Part shown: positions 56,992-64,000 of the stretch, piece by piece
Layout of the letters: the number at the start of each line of letters is the position of its first letter
Numbering within the stretch: the stretch's first letter is position 1
Origin: Hartmannibacter diazotrophicus
GTDB lineage: Bacteria; Pseudomonadota; Alphaproteobacteria; Rhizobiales; Pleomorphomonadaceae
Assembly: GCF_900231165.1 (NCBI RefSeq)
Contig: NZ_LT960614.1
Location: forward strand, 4,976,001 to 5,040,000
Direction: 5' to 3'
DNA: 64,000 nt
Translations under genes and position numbers: made by a program
Notes under the pieces: generated by a model
Databases searched by the model: none
The model's input: the letters and a program-made list of their open reading frames with translations, nothing else
What the model was told of the DNA's origin: nothing

Positions 56992-57843
56992 TCAGAGCGA
57001 CACCCGAGGCTCCGGCAGGCCGACGGCATCGGCCTCAAGGATGAAGGTTTTGCCTGCGTCCGGCTCGCTCTCGCCAACATCGATGCTGGCCGAGGTGACG
57101 TAGAGCGTCGCAAGTCCCTCGCCGCCGAATGCCGGACAAGTCGTGCGCGAGGCCGGCAGGTCATAGGTTTTGAGAAAGACGCTGTCCGGGCTGTAGCACG
57201 CGACGCGCCCTGAGCCCCACTGGGCATTCCACAGCCGGCCGTCCGCGTCGACCACCGCACCGTCCGGTATGGGACCGTCCGCACCGAAGTTGATGAAGAT
57301 CTCCGGCTCGCCGCTCGGCCAGCCCGTCTTCTGGTCCAACGGCAGGCGCCAGATCGTCCGTTCGGGCGAATCGGCGAAATAGGCGTGGCGGCCGTCCGGC
57401 GAGAAGCAGATCGCATTCGACACCGTCACCGACGGCACGACCCGGCGAAGCTCGCCCCTGTAGAAGCGGTAGATCGCGCCAGCCCCGGCCTCCTCGGCCT
57501 TGCCCATGGTTCCGATCCAGAAGCCGCCATAGGGGTCCGCGCGACCATCGTTGGACCGCGTGACCGGGTTGTCCGCCTCCAGCGCGCAAAGGGTCTGGTT
57601 CGCACCGGTTTCCAGATCGAAGACGGACAGCGCCCGCTCGCTGGCGACAAGCAGCCGGTCGCGATCGATCCAGCCGGCGGCCGACACCATGTCGTCGAAG
57701 AGCCATCGCCGGGTGTTGCCGCCCTCGCGCGAATAGAGTGTCCGGTTCAGGATATCGAACCAGAAGAGCTGGCCGCGCTCGGGATGCCAGAGCGGCCCCT
57801 CGCCGAGGGTGCAGACGGTCTCGTCAAAGATCCGGGCGGTCAT
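56992..57843 (-). CDS. SMP-30/gluconolactonase family lactonase
   Basis: This 283-residue six-bladed propeller probably opens the galactono- or arabinonolactone formed by the sugar dehydrogenase at 60988. The conserved metal Glu is in GEGPLWHPE at residue 14, and further ligands are in the SNDGRADPYGGFW and SNAICFSPDGRHAYF segments. Its start overlaps the dgoA stop by ATGA. It is the last gene of the minus-strand galactose/arabinose operon, next to a shared terminator. Confidence 0.91.
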   Translation of the reverse strand: MTARIFDETVCTLGEGPLWHPERGQLFWFDILNRTLYSREGGNTRRWLFDDMVSAAGWIDRDRLLVASERALSVFDLETGANQTLCALEADNPVTRSNDGRADPYGGFWIGTMGKAEEAGAGAIYRFYRGELRRVVPSVTVSNAICFSPDGRHAYFADSPERTIWRLPLDQKTGWPSGEPEIFINFGADGPIPDGAVVDADGRLWNAQWGSGRVACYSPDSVFLKTYDLPASRTTCPAFGGEGLATLYVTSASIDVGESEPDAGKTFILEADAVGLPEPRVSL

Positions 57844-58463
57844 GCGGCAGCTCCGGTCTCCGACACGGCCCGGTCAAAGGCCTCGACGACGGTTCTTGCC
57901 GCCTTGGCGACGTCGGCGGCGGATTTGCCCGGCTTGTAGAGCGCCGAGCCGATGCCGAAACCGTCGGCGCTCGCCTCGATCCAGGCCCGGAAATTGTCGG
58001 GTCCGACGCCCCCCACCATCACGACCTCGGTCTTCGGCGGCAGGACGGCGCGGATCGCGACAAGGCCGTCGATCCCCATCAGGAAGGACGGAAAGACCTT
58101 GAGCCCATCGGCGCCGGCCGCCAGGGCCGAAAAACATTCGCTCGGCGTTAGAACGCCCGGATAGGAATGCAGGCCGAGTTCGCCGGTGGCCTTGATCACC
58201 TCGGTATCGCAGTTCGGCGAGACAACGAGGCGGCCTCCCGCATTCGCCACCCGGCCAACCTCCTCGACCGTGATCACGGTGCCAGCGCCGATCAGCGCAT
58301 CCGCGCCGAAGGCATGCGCGAGTTTCTCCACGCTCCTGAACGGCTCCGGCGAATTGAGCGGCACCTCGATGCGCGAGATGCCGGCCTCCAGCAGCGCGCC
58401 CCCGACGCCTTCGACCTCGTCGGGCGTGATGCCGCGCAGGATGGCAATCAGGTTTCGGCTCAT
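57840..58463 (-). CDS. dgoA: 2-dehydro-3-deoxy-6-phosphogalactonate aldolase
   Basis: This 207-residue class I aldolase splits KDPGal into pyruvate and glyceraldehyde-3-phosphate. The Schiff-base Lys122 is in DGLKVFPS, the catalytic Glu is in RIEVPLNSPEP, and the C-terminal phosphate site is GIGSALYKPG. ATG 58463 overlaps the dgoK stop, giving tight coupling. KDPG aldolase (Eda) is the alternative, but the neighbouring galactonokinase favours DgoA. Confidence 0.93.
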   Translation of the reverse strand: MSRNLIAILRGITPDEVEGVGGALLEAGISRIEVPLNSPEPFRSVEKLAHAFGADALIGAGTVITVEEVGRVANAGGRLVVSPNCDTEVIKATGELGLHSYPGVLTPSECFSALAAGADGLKVFPSFLMGIDGLVAIRAVLPPKTEVVMVGGVGPDNFRAWIEASADGFGIGSALYKPGKSAADVAKAARTVVEAFDRAVSETGAAA

Positions 58464-59383
58464 CGTTTGTCTCCCTGATAGGCCCGATAGGCCGCAAAAA
58501 GGCCGGCGAGCGTCACCTGCACCGTATCGACCGCCCTGGACTCGACGCCGAGATGGCGCAGGGCGTCGACGGTAAAGGCGCCAAGCCCCACCGTCCCGAT
58601 CACGACAACGGGCAGACCTTGCCAGAAGGCGCGCATCGCCGCGAGTTCCGCGCCGACCATTCGGCCGATGAGCCGCGAGCGCGAAACGGCCGCCCGGTCG
58701 CTGTTGAGAAGGGCGCTCGCCCGGATGGAGAAAAGCTGGGCGAGCAGCGACCCCGGATCGGCCAGCATCTCGTCGAGCGCGGCCCTGAAAGCGGCATCGT
58801 CCCAGTCGCCAAAGGTGCCGGCCGAATGGCGCAACACGGAGCGGTTCGACAGGAGATCGATCATCTCCCCGGTCATGGCGGTGCGGAACCGCTCCACCCG
58901 CCCGTCGCGCACGCCGACCCACTTGGTATGCGTCCCCGGCAGGCAAAGGGTTCCCTCAAATCCCGGATCGCCCGCAAGATATCCGGCGATCTGGGTCTCC
59001 TCGCCGCGCATCACGTCAGGCGGGTCCGCCTGCGAAAGACCGGGAAGAATCATGACCTCAAGCCGCGAATCGCGCACCGGCGCCCGGATCATGCGGTCGA
59101 CGGAGGACGGCGGACAGGGCACCGCGCTGTAGGGCGCCTCGATCCAGCCTTGGCGCGCGCCGACCATGCCGCAGGCCATGACCGGCATGACACGATCCTG
59201 GGAAAGCCAGGGCCAGACGAGTTCCAGAAGCGCTTGTTCGAACTCGTCCCGGGCAAGGGTTCCCATGCCCTTTGTCGATCTCTTGTCGGCAAGAACCTGC
59301 CCCGCCTCGTCCATCGCATAGACGCGCAGGTTGCTCGTGCCCCAGTCGGCGGCGATCCAGGCGATGTTTTCGTCCTGCGACAT
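58460..59383 (-). CDS. dgoK: 2-dehydro-3-deoxygalactonokinase
   Basis: This 307-residue kinase phosphorylates 2-keto-3-deoxygalactonate. Family features are AADWGTSNLRVYAM at the N-terminus, MACGMVGARQGW, and the LPGTHTKWVGV motif. It overlaps dgoA and lies 21 bases after the aldehyde dehydrogenase gene. It is the committed step of the D-galactose branch. Confidence 0.94.
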   Translation of the reverse strand: MSQDENIAWIAADWGTSNLRVYAMDEAGQVLADKRSTKGMGTLARDEFEQALLELVWPWLSQDRVMPVMACGMVGARQGWIEAPYSAVPCPPSSVDRMIRAPVRDSRLEVMILPGLSQADPPDVMRGEETQIAGYLAGDPGFEGTLCLPGTHTKWVGVRDGRVERFRTAMTGEMIDLLSNRSVLRHSAGTFGDWDDAAFRAALDEMLADPGSLLAQLFSIRASALLNSDRAAVSRSRLIGRMVGAELAAMRAFWQGLPVVVIGTVGLGAFTVDALRHLGVESRAVDTVQVTLAGLFAAYRAYQGDKR

Positions 59384-59404
59384 CAGCGGGCTCCCGCGAG
59401 GGCC

Positions 59405-60931
59405 TCAGCCCTCGCTGAATTCGACCGGAAGCAGCGCTTCGGGCAGGTCCTGATAGGCGACCGGCCGCAGGAACCGCCGGATCGCCAGCGATCCGACCGA
59501 CGTCGAGGAGACGCTGGTCGAGGCCGGATAGGGTCCGCCGTGCATCATCGCATGGCTCACCTCGACGCCCGTCGGAAAGCCATTGGCGAGGATGCGCCCG
59601 GCCTTGCGCTCCAGCACCGGCATCAGCCGCTTGGCCAGCGGCGTATCGCCAGCGTCCATGTGCAGCGTTGCCGTCAGCTGGCCTTCCAGACCATGCGCCG
59701 CACGCAGCATCTCGTCGGCGTCCCGCATGCGCACGAGGATGCCGAGCGGCCCGAAGACCTCGTGATGCAGCTCCGGATTGGCGAACCACTGCTCGCTTGA
59801 GGTCACGAAGAGATCGGGGCCCGTGTTCCGCCCACCGTCTTCCGAGCTCACCAAAGACTTGACGCCCCGGGCCTTGCAGACCCGGTCGCGTCCGCCGCGA
59901 TAGGCAGAGGCAATCCCGTCCGTCAGCATCGGCTGGTCCGAGACGTCCTTCAGAGCCGCAGAGGCGGTCGTCTCGAACGTGTCGGCGTCCGGACCGTCGA
60001 GACAGAAGACCACGGCCGGATTGGTGCAGAACTGGCCGACGCCCATGGTCAGCGAGCCGGTCCATTTCTTGGCGATCTCGGCAGCCCTTGCCGCCATTGC
60101 CTCCGGCAGCATGAACTGCGGATTGACCGAGCCGAGCTCACCGAAGAAGGGAATCGGATCGGGCCGCGACTGCGCCAGATCGAACAGCGCCCGCCCGCCG
60201 CCGAGCGAGCCGGTGAAGCCGACCGCGCGGATCAGCGGATGCGTGACGAGGGCCTCGCCGGCCTCGCGCGTGTTCGACTGGATCAGCGAGAAGACACCCG
60301 GATCGAGCCCCTCGGCGCGGATCGCCTCGAAGATCGCCTCGGCGACGATTTCACCCGTTCCGGGATGCGCCGGATGACCCTTGACGACCACCGGGCAGCC
60401 GGCGGCAAGCGCGGAGGCCGTGTCGCCGCCGGCCGTGGAGAAGGCCAGCGGGAAATTCGAAGCCCCGAAGACCGCGACGGGTCCGATCGGGCGCTGCACC
60501 AGCTTGATGCCCGGCTTCGGCAGCGGCTGACGGTCCGGATTGGCCGGATCGTCGCGCCGGTCGAGATAGTCGCCGGCAAGGATGCAGTTGGCAAAGAAGC
60601 GCAACTGCCCGGTCGTGCGTCCGCGCTCGCCTTCGAGGCGCGCCGTCGGCAACCCGGTCTCGGCATGGGCGATCTCGGTGATCGCTGCGCCGCGGGCCTC
60701 GATCTCGTCCGCGATGCGGTTGAGGAAGGCCGCCCGCGCCTTGCGGCTCGAATAGCCGTAGCTCCAGAACGCCGCCTCGGCGGCGACCACCGCGCGATCG
60801 ACCTCCGCGGCCGTACCACTCGGATAGCTCGTCGCTTCGCCAACGACCGGCAACGACAGGAAGGCCTCGCCTCCGCTCGTCCAGTCCCCGGCAATGAGAT
60901 GCTTTCCACGCGGCCGGAAATGTTCGGTCAT
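59405..60931 (-). CDS. 2,5-dioxovalerate (alpha-ketoglutarate semialdehyde) dehydrogenase
   Basis: This 508-residue aldehyde dehydrogenase belongs to the NADP-type group with catalytic Cys302 in the GQFCTNPAV motif and general base Glu265 in FFGELGSVNP. That Cys context is typical of ketoglutarate semialdehyde dehydrogenases, the last step of the oxidative L-arabinose route to 2-oxoglutarate. ATG 60931 follows AGAGGAAAGAG. Together with the dehydratase and sugar dehydrogenase it suggests arabinose use as well as galactose. The intermediate L-KDA dehydratase gene was not seen, and may lie outside the window. Confidence 0.9.
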   Translation of the reverse strand: MTEHFRPRGKHLIAGDWTSGGEAFLSLPVVGEATSYPSGTAAEVDRAVVAAEAAFWSYGYSSRKARAAFLNRIADEIEARGAAITEIAHAETGLPTARLEGERGRTTGQLRFFANCILAGDYLDRRDDPANPDRQPLPKPGIKLVQRPIGPVAVFGASNFPLAFSTAGGDTASALAAGCPVVVKGHPAHPGTGEIVAEAIFEAIRAEGLDPGVFSLIQSNTREAGEALVTHPLIRAVGFTGSLGGGRALFDLAQSRPDPIPFFGELGSVNPQFMLPEAMAARAAEIAKKWTGSLTMGVGQFCTNPAVVFCLDGPDADTFETTASAALKDVSDQPMLTDGIASAYRGGRDRVCKARGVKSLVSSEDGGRNTGPDLFVTSSEQWFANPELHHEVFGPLGILVRMRDADEMLRAAHGLEGQLTATLHMDAGDTPLAKRLMPVLERKAGRILANGFPTGVEVSHAMMHGGPYPASTSVSSTSVGSLAIRRFLRPVAYQDLPEALLPVEFSEG

Positions 60932-60987
60932 GGCTCTTTCCTCTTTTCTGGAAGGCAGCAACGGCAGAAGCAACGCGCCGTCGGGTC

Positions 60988-61935
60988 CTATTCGTGAAAC
61001 GGTTCCACGGCGACACGCCGGCCAAGCAGGCAGGCATCGGCGACGAGCCGCAACGGACGCATGTCCATGTCGCTCTCACCGGCCTCGATCAGGTCGGCAA
61101 ACCGCTTGTAGATACCGTCATATTCGGCTTCGGGTTCGTCCGAAACAACCTTGCCGTCGACGGCCATCGTCTTGCCGCCGCCGGTAAGCGACATCAGGCC
61201 ACCGTCGGTTTCGGCGGCGATTTCCCAGGTCTGCGGACCCTCCTGGCGCCAGTCGAAATCCGCATCAATCTCGTAACCGCCGCCGGCAATGCCCATGGTC
61301 ATGGTCACGCCGATCGGCGTCGCCGCGTTCTCTGGCACCTCGAGGCGGGCCGCCCGCAGGAGCGCCTCGTCCGGCAGGATCTCGGTGAGGATCGAAAGTG
61401 CGTTGATGCCCGGATCGAAGACGCCGAAGCCGGCGGGCTCCCAGACCCAGCCCTGACCCGGGTGCCAGCGCCGGACATCCTCGCGCCAGGTGATCGTCAC
61501 CTTGCGGATCGCCCGATCCGCCAGAAAGGCTTTCGCCGGCTGGACGGCGGGTGCGAAACGCGAATGCCAGGTTGCGAAGATGGTGACGCCCTTCTCGCGT
61601 GCAAGATCGGCGAGCACATCCGTCTCGCCAAGCGTCGCGCCCGGCGGCTTTTCCAGAAGCACATGGCACCCCGCTTCAAGCGCCGTGATGGCGGCGGCAA
61701 AGCGCGGCTCCGGCGGCAGGCAGAGTGCCACCGCCTTCACATCGGGCCTTGCCGCAAGGCAGGCCTCGATGTCGGTGAAGTTCTGGACGCCGTCCACCTC
61801 GGCGTTCCGGCTCACCGCCGCCCTGAGCGCGAAGGCGGGCGTGCGGGAGATCGACGGCAGGTGCTGGTCCCGGGCGATCTTGCCGACGCCGACGATGGCG
61901 AGCGGAATGGGCGAATCCATGGTCATCGCAGGCAT
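60988..61935 (-). CDS. D-galactose / L-arabinose 1-dehydrogenase (Gfo/Idh/MocA family)
   Basis: This protein of up to 315 residues oxidises D-galactose and L-arabinose at C1 to the lactone with NAD(P). It closely resembles the Azospirillum L-arabinose 1-dehydrogenase: GVGKIARDQHLP in the nucleotide site, EKPPGATLGE as the catalytic Lys motif, FATWHSRFAPAV, and VFDPGINALSI. The first ATG (61935) lies three bases after the dehydratase stop, allowing coupling; in-frame ATGs at 61926 and 61920 are alternatives since no clear ribosome-binding site decides. Confidence 0.9.
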   Translation of the reverse strand: MPAMTMDSPIPLAIVGVGKIARDQHLPSISRTPAFALRAAVSRNAEVDGVQNFTDIEACLAARPDVKAVALCLPPEPRFAAAITALEAGCHVLLEKPPGATLGETDVLADLAREKGVTIFATWHSRFAPAVQPAKAFLADRAIRKVTITWREDVRRWHPGQGWVWEPAGFGVFDPGINALSILTEILPDEALLRAARLEVPENAATPIGVTMTMGIAGGGYEIDADFDWRQEGPQTWEIAAETDGGLMSLTGGGKTMAVDGKVVSDEPEAEYDGIYKRFADLIEAGESDMDMRPLRLVADACLLGRRVAVEPFHE

Positions 61936-61938
61936 CCG

Positions 61939-63684
61939 TCAGTGCGAATCGCGGGGGATCGGCGCACCGCGGCACCCCTTCAGGAAGTCGAAGTCCGCAC
62001 CCGTGTCCGCGCCCTGGACATGCTCATGGAAGAGCCGCGCATATCCGCCGGAGGGCGGCGCGACCGCCGATGTCCATTCCGCGCGCCGCTGCGCCAGCTC
62101 CTCGTCGGAAACGTCGAGATGCAGGCGCCGCGCCGCAACGTCGAGCTCGATCATGTCGCCGGTCCGCACGAGCGCCAGCGGGCCGCCGACCGCCGCTTCC
62201 GGCGAGGTGTGCAGCACGACGGTGCCATAGGCGGTGCCGGACATGCGGGCGTCGGAAATCCGCACCATGTCGGTGATGCCCTTGCGCAGCACCTTCGGCG
62301 GCAGGCCCATGTTGCCGACTTCCGGCATGCCGGGATAACCGCGCGGGCCGCAGTTCTTCATCACCATCACGCAGGTCTCGTCAATGTCGAGGTTCTCGTC
62401 CTCGATCCGCGCCTTGTAGTCGTCGATATCCTCGAAGACGACGGCCCGGCCGCGATGCTTCATCAGGTGCGGCGAGGCGGCAGACGGCTTCAGCACGGCT
62501 CCGTTCGGGGCAAGGTTGCCGCGCAGGACCGCGATGCCGCCCTGCTGCGTCAGCGCCTTCTCGACCGGACGGATCACGTCCTCGTTCCAGTTGCGAACGT
62601 CCTTCACCTCGTCCCACATCGGACCGCCGGAGACGGTGAGCGCGTCCTTGTGCAGCTTGCCTGCCTCTCCGAGCATGCGGATCACCACCGGCAGGCCGCC
62701 GGCATAGAAGAACTCTTCCATCAGGTACTTGCCCGACGGCATCAGGTTCACGATCGTCGGGATATCCCGGCCCATCCGGTCCCAGTCGTCGAGGCTGAAG
62801 TCGATACCGACACGGCCGGCGATGGCGAGAAGATGGATCACCGCGTTGGTCGAGCCGCCGATGGCGCCATTGACGCGGATCGCATTCTCGAAGGCCTGCT
62901 TGGTGAGGATGTCGGACGGCTTCAGGTCGTCCTTGACCATCTGCACGATCCGCCGGCCGGTCAGATGCGCCATCACGCGGCGCCGGCTGTCGACGGCCGG
63001 AATTGCCGCGTTGCCGGAAAGCGCCATGCCGAGCGCCTCGGACATCGAGGCCATGGTGCTCGCCGTGCCCATCGTGTTGCAGGAGCCCGGCGAGCGGCTC
63101 ATGGCGGCCTCGGCATCGAGGAAATCCTCGCGCGTCATCTCGCCGGCCTTGATCGCCTCGGACATCTGCCAAAGAGCCGTGCCCGAGCCGACCCGCTCGC
63201 CCCGGAACCAGCCGTTGAGCATCGGTCCGCCGGAGACAAGAATCGAGGGGATGTCCGTGCTGGCGGCGCCCATCAGCAACGCCGGCGTGGTCTTGTCGCA
63301 GCCGGCAAGCAGCACGACGCCATCGATCGGATTGGCGCGCAGCGCCTCCTCCACGTCCATGGCCGCAAGGTTGCGATACATCATCGCCGTCGGGCGCAGG
63401 GCGCTCTCGCCGGTGGAGAAGACCGGGAATTCCACCGGCAGGCCGCCGGCTTCGTAGATGCCGTGCTTCACCCGCTGGGCGAGGTCGCGCAGATGCGCAT
63501 TGCAGGGCGTCAGCTCCGACCAGGTGTTGCAGATGCCGATCACCGGGCGTCCGTCGAAGAGATCGGCGGGCAGGCCCTGATTCTTCATCCACGAGCGATG
63601 ATAGATGTGGTCCCGGGAGGTCCCGCCGAACCACTCCTGCGAACGCAGTTTGCGGGGCCACGCGGCGGGTTTGAATGCGGACAT
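61939..63684 (-). CDS. IlvD/Edd-family sugar-acid dehydratase (L-arabinonate type)
   Basis: This 581-residue [2Fe-2S] dehydratase resembles rhizobial L-arabinonate dehydratase, which also acts on D-galactonate and D-fuconate. The cluster Cys residues are 61 (LTPCN), 129 (AGCDKTTP) and 202 (GSCNTMG); the metal and catalytic Ser region is ISDARMSGTAYG. N-terminal WPRKLRSQEWFGGTSRD is specific to this pentonate branch. ATG 63684 follows AGGTGAG. Its breadth would let one enzyme serve both galactose and arabinose routes in this operon. Confidence 0.93.
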   Translation of the reverse strand: MSAFKPAAWPRKLRSQEWFGGTSRDHIYHRSWMKNQGLPADLFDGRPVIGICNTWSELTPCNAHLRDLAQRVKHGIYEAGGLPVEFPVFSTGESALRPTAMMYRNLAAMDVEEALRANPIDGVVLLAGCDKTTPALLMGAASTDIPSILVSGGPMLNGWFRGERVGSGTALWQMSEAIKAGEMTREDFLDAEAAMSRSPGSCNTMGTASTMASMSEALGMALSGNAAIPAVDSRRRVMAHLTGRRIVQMVKDDLKPSDILTKQAFENAIRVNGAIGGSTNAVIHLLAIAGRVGIDFSLDDWDRMGRDIPTIVNLMPSGKYLMEEFFYAGGLPVVIRMLGEAGKLHKDALTVSGGPMWDEVKDVRNWNEDVIRPVEKALTQQGGIAVLRGNLAPNGAVLKPSAASPHLMKHRGRAVVFEDIDDYKARIEDENLDIDETCVMVMKNCGPRGYPGMPEVGNMGLPPKVLRKGITDMVRISDARMSGTAYGTVVLHTSPEAAVGGPLALVRTGDMIELDVAARRLHLDVSDEELAQRRAEWTSAVAPPSGGYARLFHEHVQGADTGADFDFLKGCRGAPIPRDSH

Positions 63685-63822
63685 GATCTTGCTCACCTGC
63701 ACTGGAATGCGGAGCGGCGCGTGCCGTCCACGATTGCCCTTTGTCGAATGAGACCCCGACAGGGCGGGTTGGGGCCTGAAAACTCCCGGCGATCCGGAAG
63801 GAAACCGTTTTGCGTCTGACCC

Positions 63823-64000
63823 TTAGGTTGACTTGGTCTTGTTGTAGACGTCGAAGATGACGGCCGCCAGCAGCACGAGACCCTTGATCACCTGCTGATA
63901 GTCGATGCCGATGCCCATGATCGACATGCCGTTGTTCATGACGCCCATGATCAGCGCGCCGATGACCGCGCCGGTGATCTTGCCGACGCCGCCGGACATC
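63823..64000 (-). CDS. Sugar ABC transporter permease, C-terminal fragment (window edge)
   Basis: Only the last roughly 58 residues are in the window; the gene continues past its right edge. They form two hydrophobic segments (GKITGAVIGALIMGVMNNGM and VIKGLVLLAAVIFDVY) ending in NKTKST, as in XylH/GguB/MmsB-type permeases for xylose, arabinose or galactose. The position, upstream of the dehydratase on the same strand, makes it the importer for this operon, though a 138-base gap separates them. Confidence 0.85.
   Translation of the reverse strand, partial: MSGGVGKITGAVIGALIMGVMNNGMSIMGIGIDYQQVIKGLVLLAAVIFDVYNKTKST

Noticed and set aside
60994-63819. 941-codon open frame on the plus strand across the galactose operon
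   Set aside because: It crosses two real minus-strand genes and their gap, and its translation is low-complexity. No domain is recognisable.

Overview
The window is a GC-rich (roughly 64 percent) piece of an alphaproteobacterial chromosome, most likely from the Hyphomicrobiales (Rhizobiales). The case for this is a conserved core block (an FYDLN-type zinc-ribbon protein, class II aroA, cmk, rpsA, then accD and folC), an AccD with the degenerate zinc ribbon I recall from rhizobial AccD sequences, an IalB-family protein, rhizobial-type inositol and choline-sulfate modules, and an Azospirillum/Rhizobium-type L-arabinose/D-galactose oxidative pathway. The genus cannot be fixed from the sequence alone. 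No integrase, transposase, insertion sequence, phage gene, rRNA or CRISPR array was seen.

Layout, left to right. 1-4747: end of a sugar/polyol ABC operon (ATPase, mannitol-type dehydrogenase, HAD phosphatase, FGGY kinase). 4802-8423: choline-sulfate module (LysR regulator, divergent choX, then betC). 8445-13862: inositol module (Gfo/Idh dehydrogenase, divergent iolR, iolC fused to its aldolase, iolE) with two clear GGAA-N6-TTCC operators. 14059-18483: RND efflux operon headed by a DUF2892 membrane protein behind an AT-rich 8-1-8 palindrome. 18743-29020: nagA, tRNA-Ala and the housekeeping block ending in transaldolase. 29307-32254: a first TRAP transporter, followed by tRNA-Gln, an IalB-like protein and a small secreted protein.

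34016-39248 is the most distinctive part: a curli-type functional amyloid locus. It has csgG, a 717-residue giant curlin with a nearly perfect 23-residue register, csgH, two further curlins (one with a 22-residue and one with an 11-residue register) and a CsgF reduced to its CsgG-binding half plus a Thr/Pro tail. No csgE, csgD or csgC is present. A strong terminator right after the giant curlin should keep the accessory genes below the main subunit in expression.

39348-50556 is a hexuronate locus: kdgK and a GntR repressor divergent from uxaC, a second TRAP transporter, kdgF, kduI, kduD, a fructuronate/tagaturonate reductase and altronate dehydratase. It merges free and unsaturated uronates into KDG, which KdgK phosphorylates. 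After a PilZ protein, 51055-56898 makes nucleotide sugars (UDP-glucuronate, its 4-epimer, and GDP-mannose) for surface polysaccharide. 56992-64000 is a minus-strand operon for D-galactose/L-arabinose oxidation (lactonase, dgoA, dgoK, aldehyde dehydrogenase, sugar 1-dehydrogenase, IlvD/Edd dehydratase, start of an ABC permease). Overall the window is dominated by plant- or algal-derived carbon use together with surface matrix functions.
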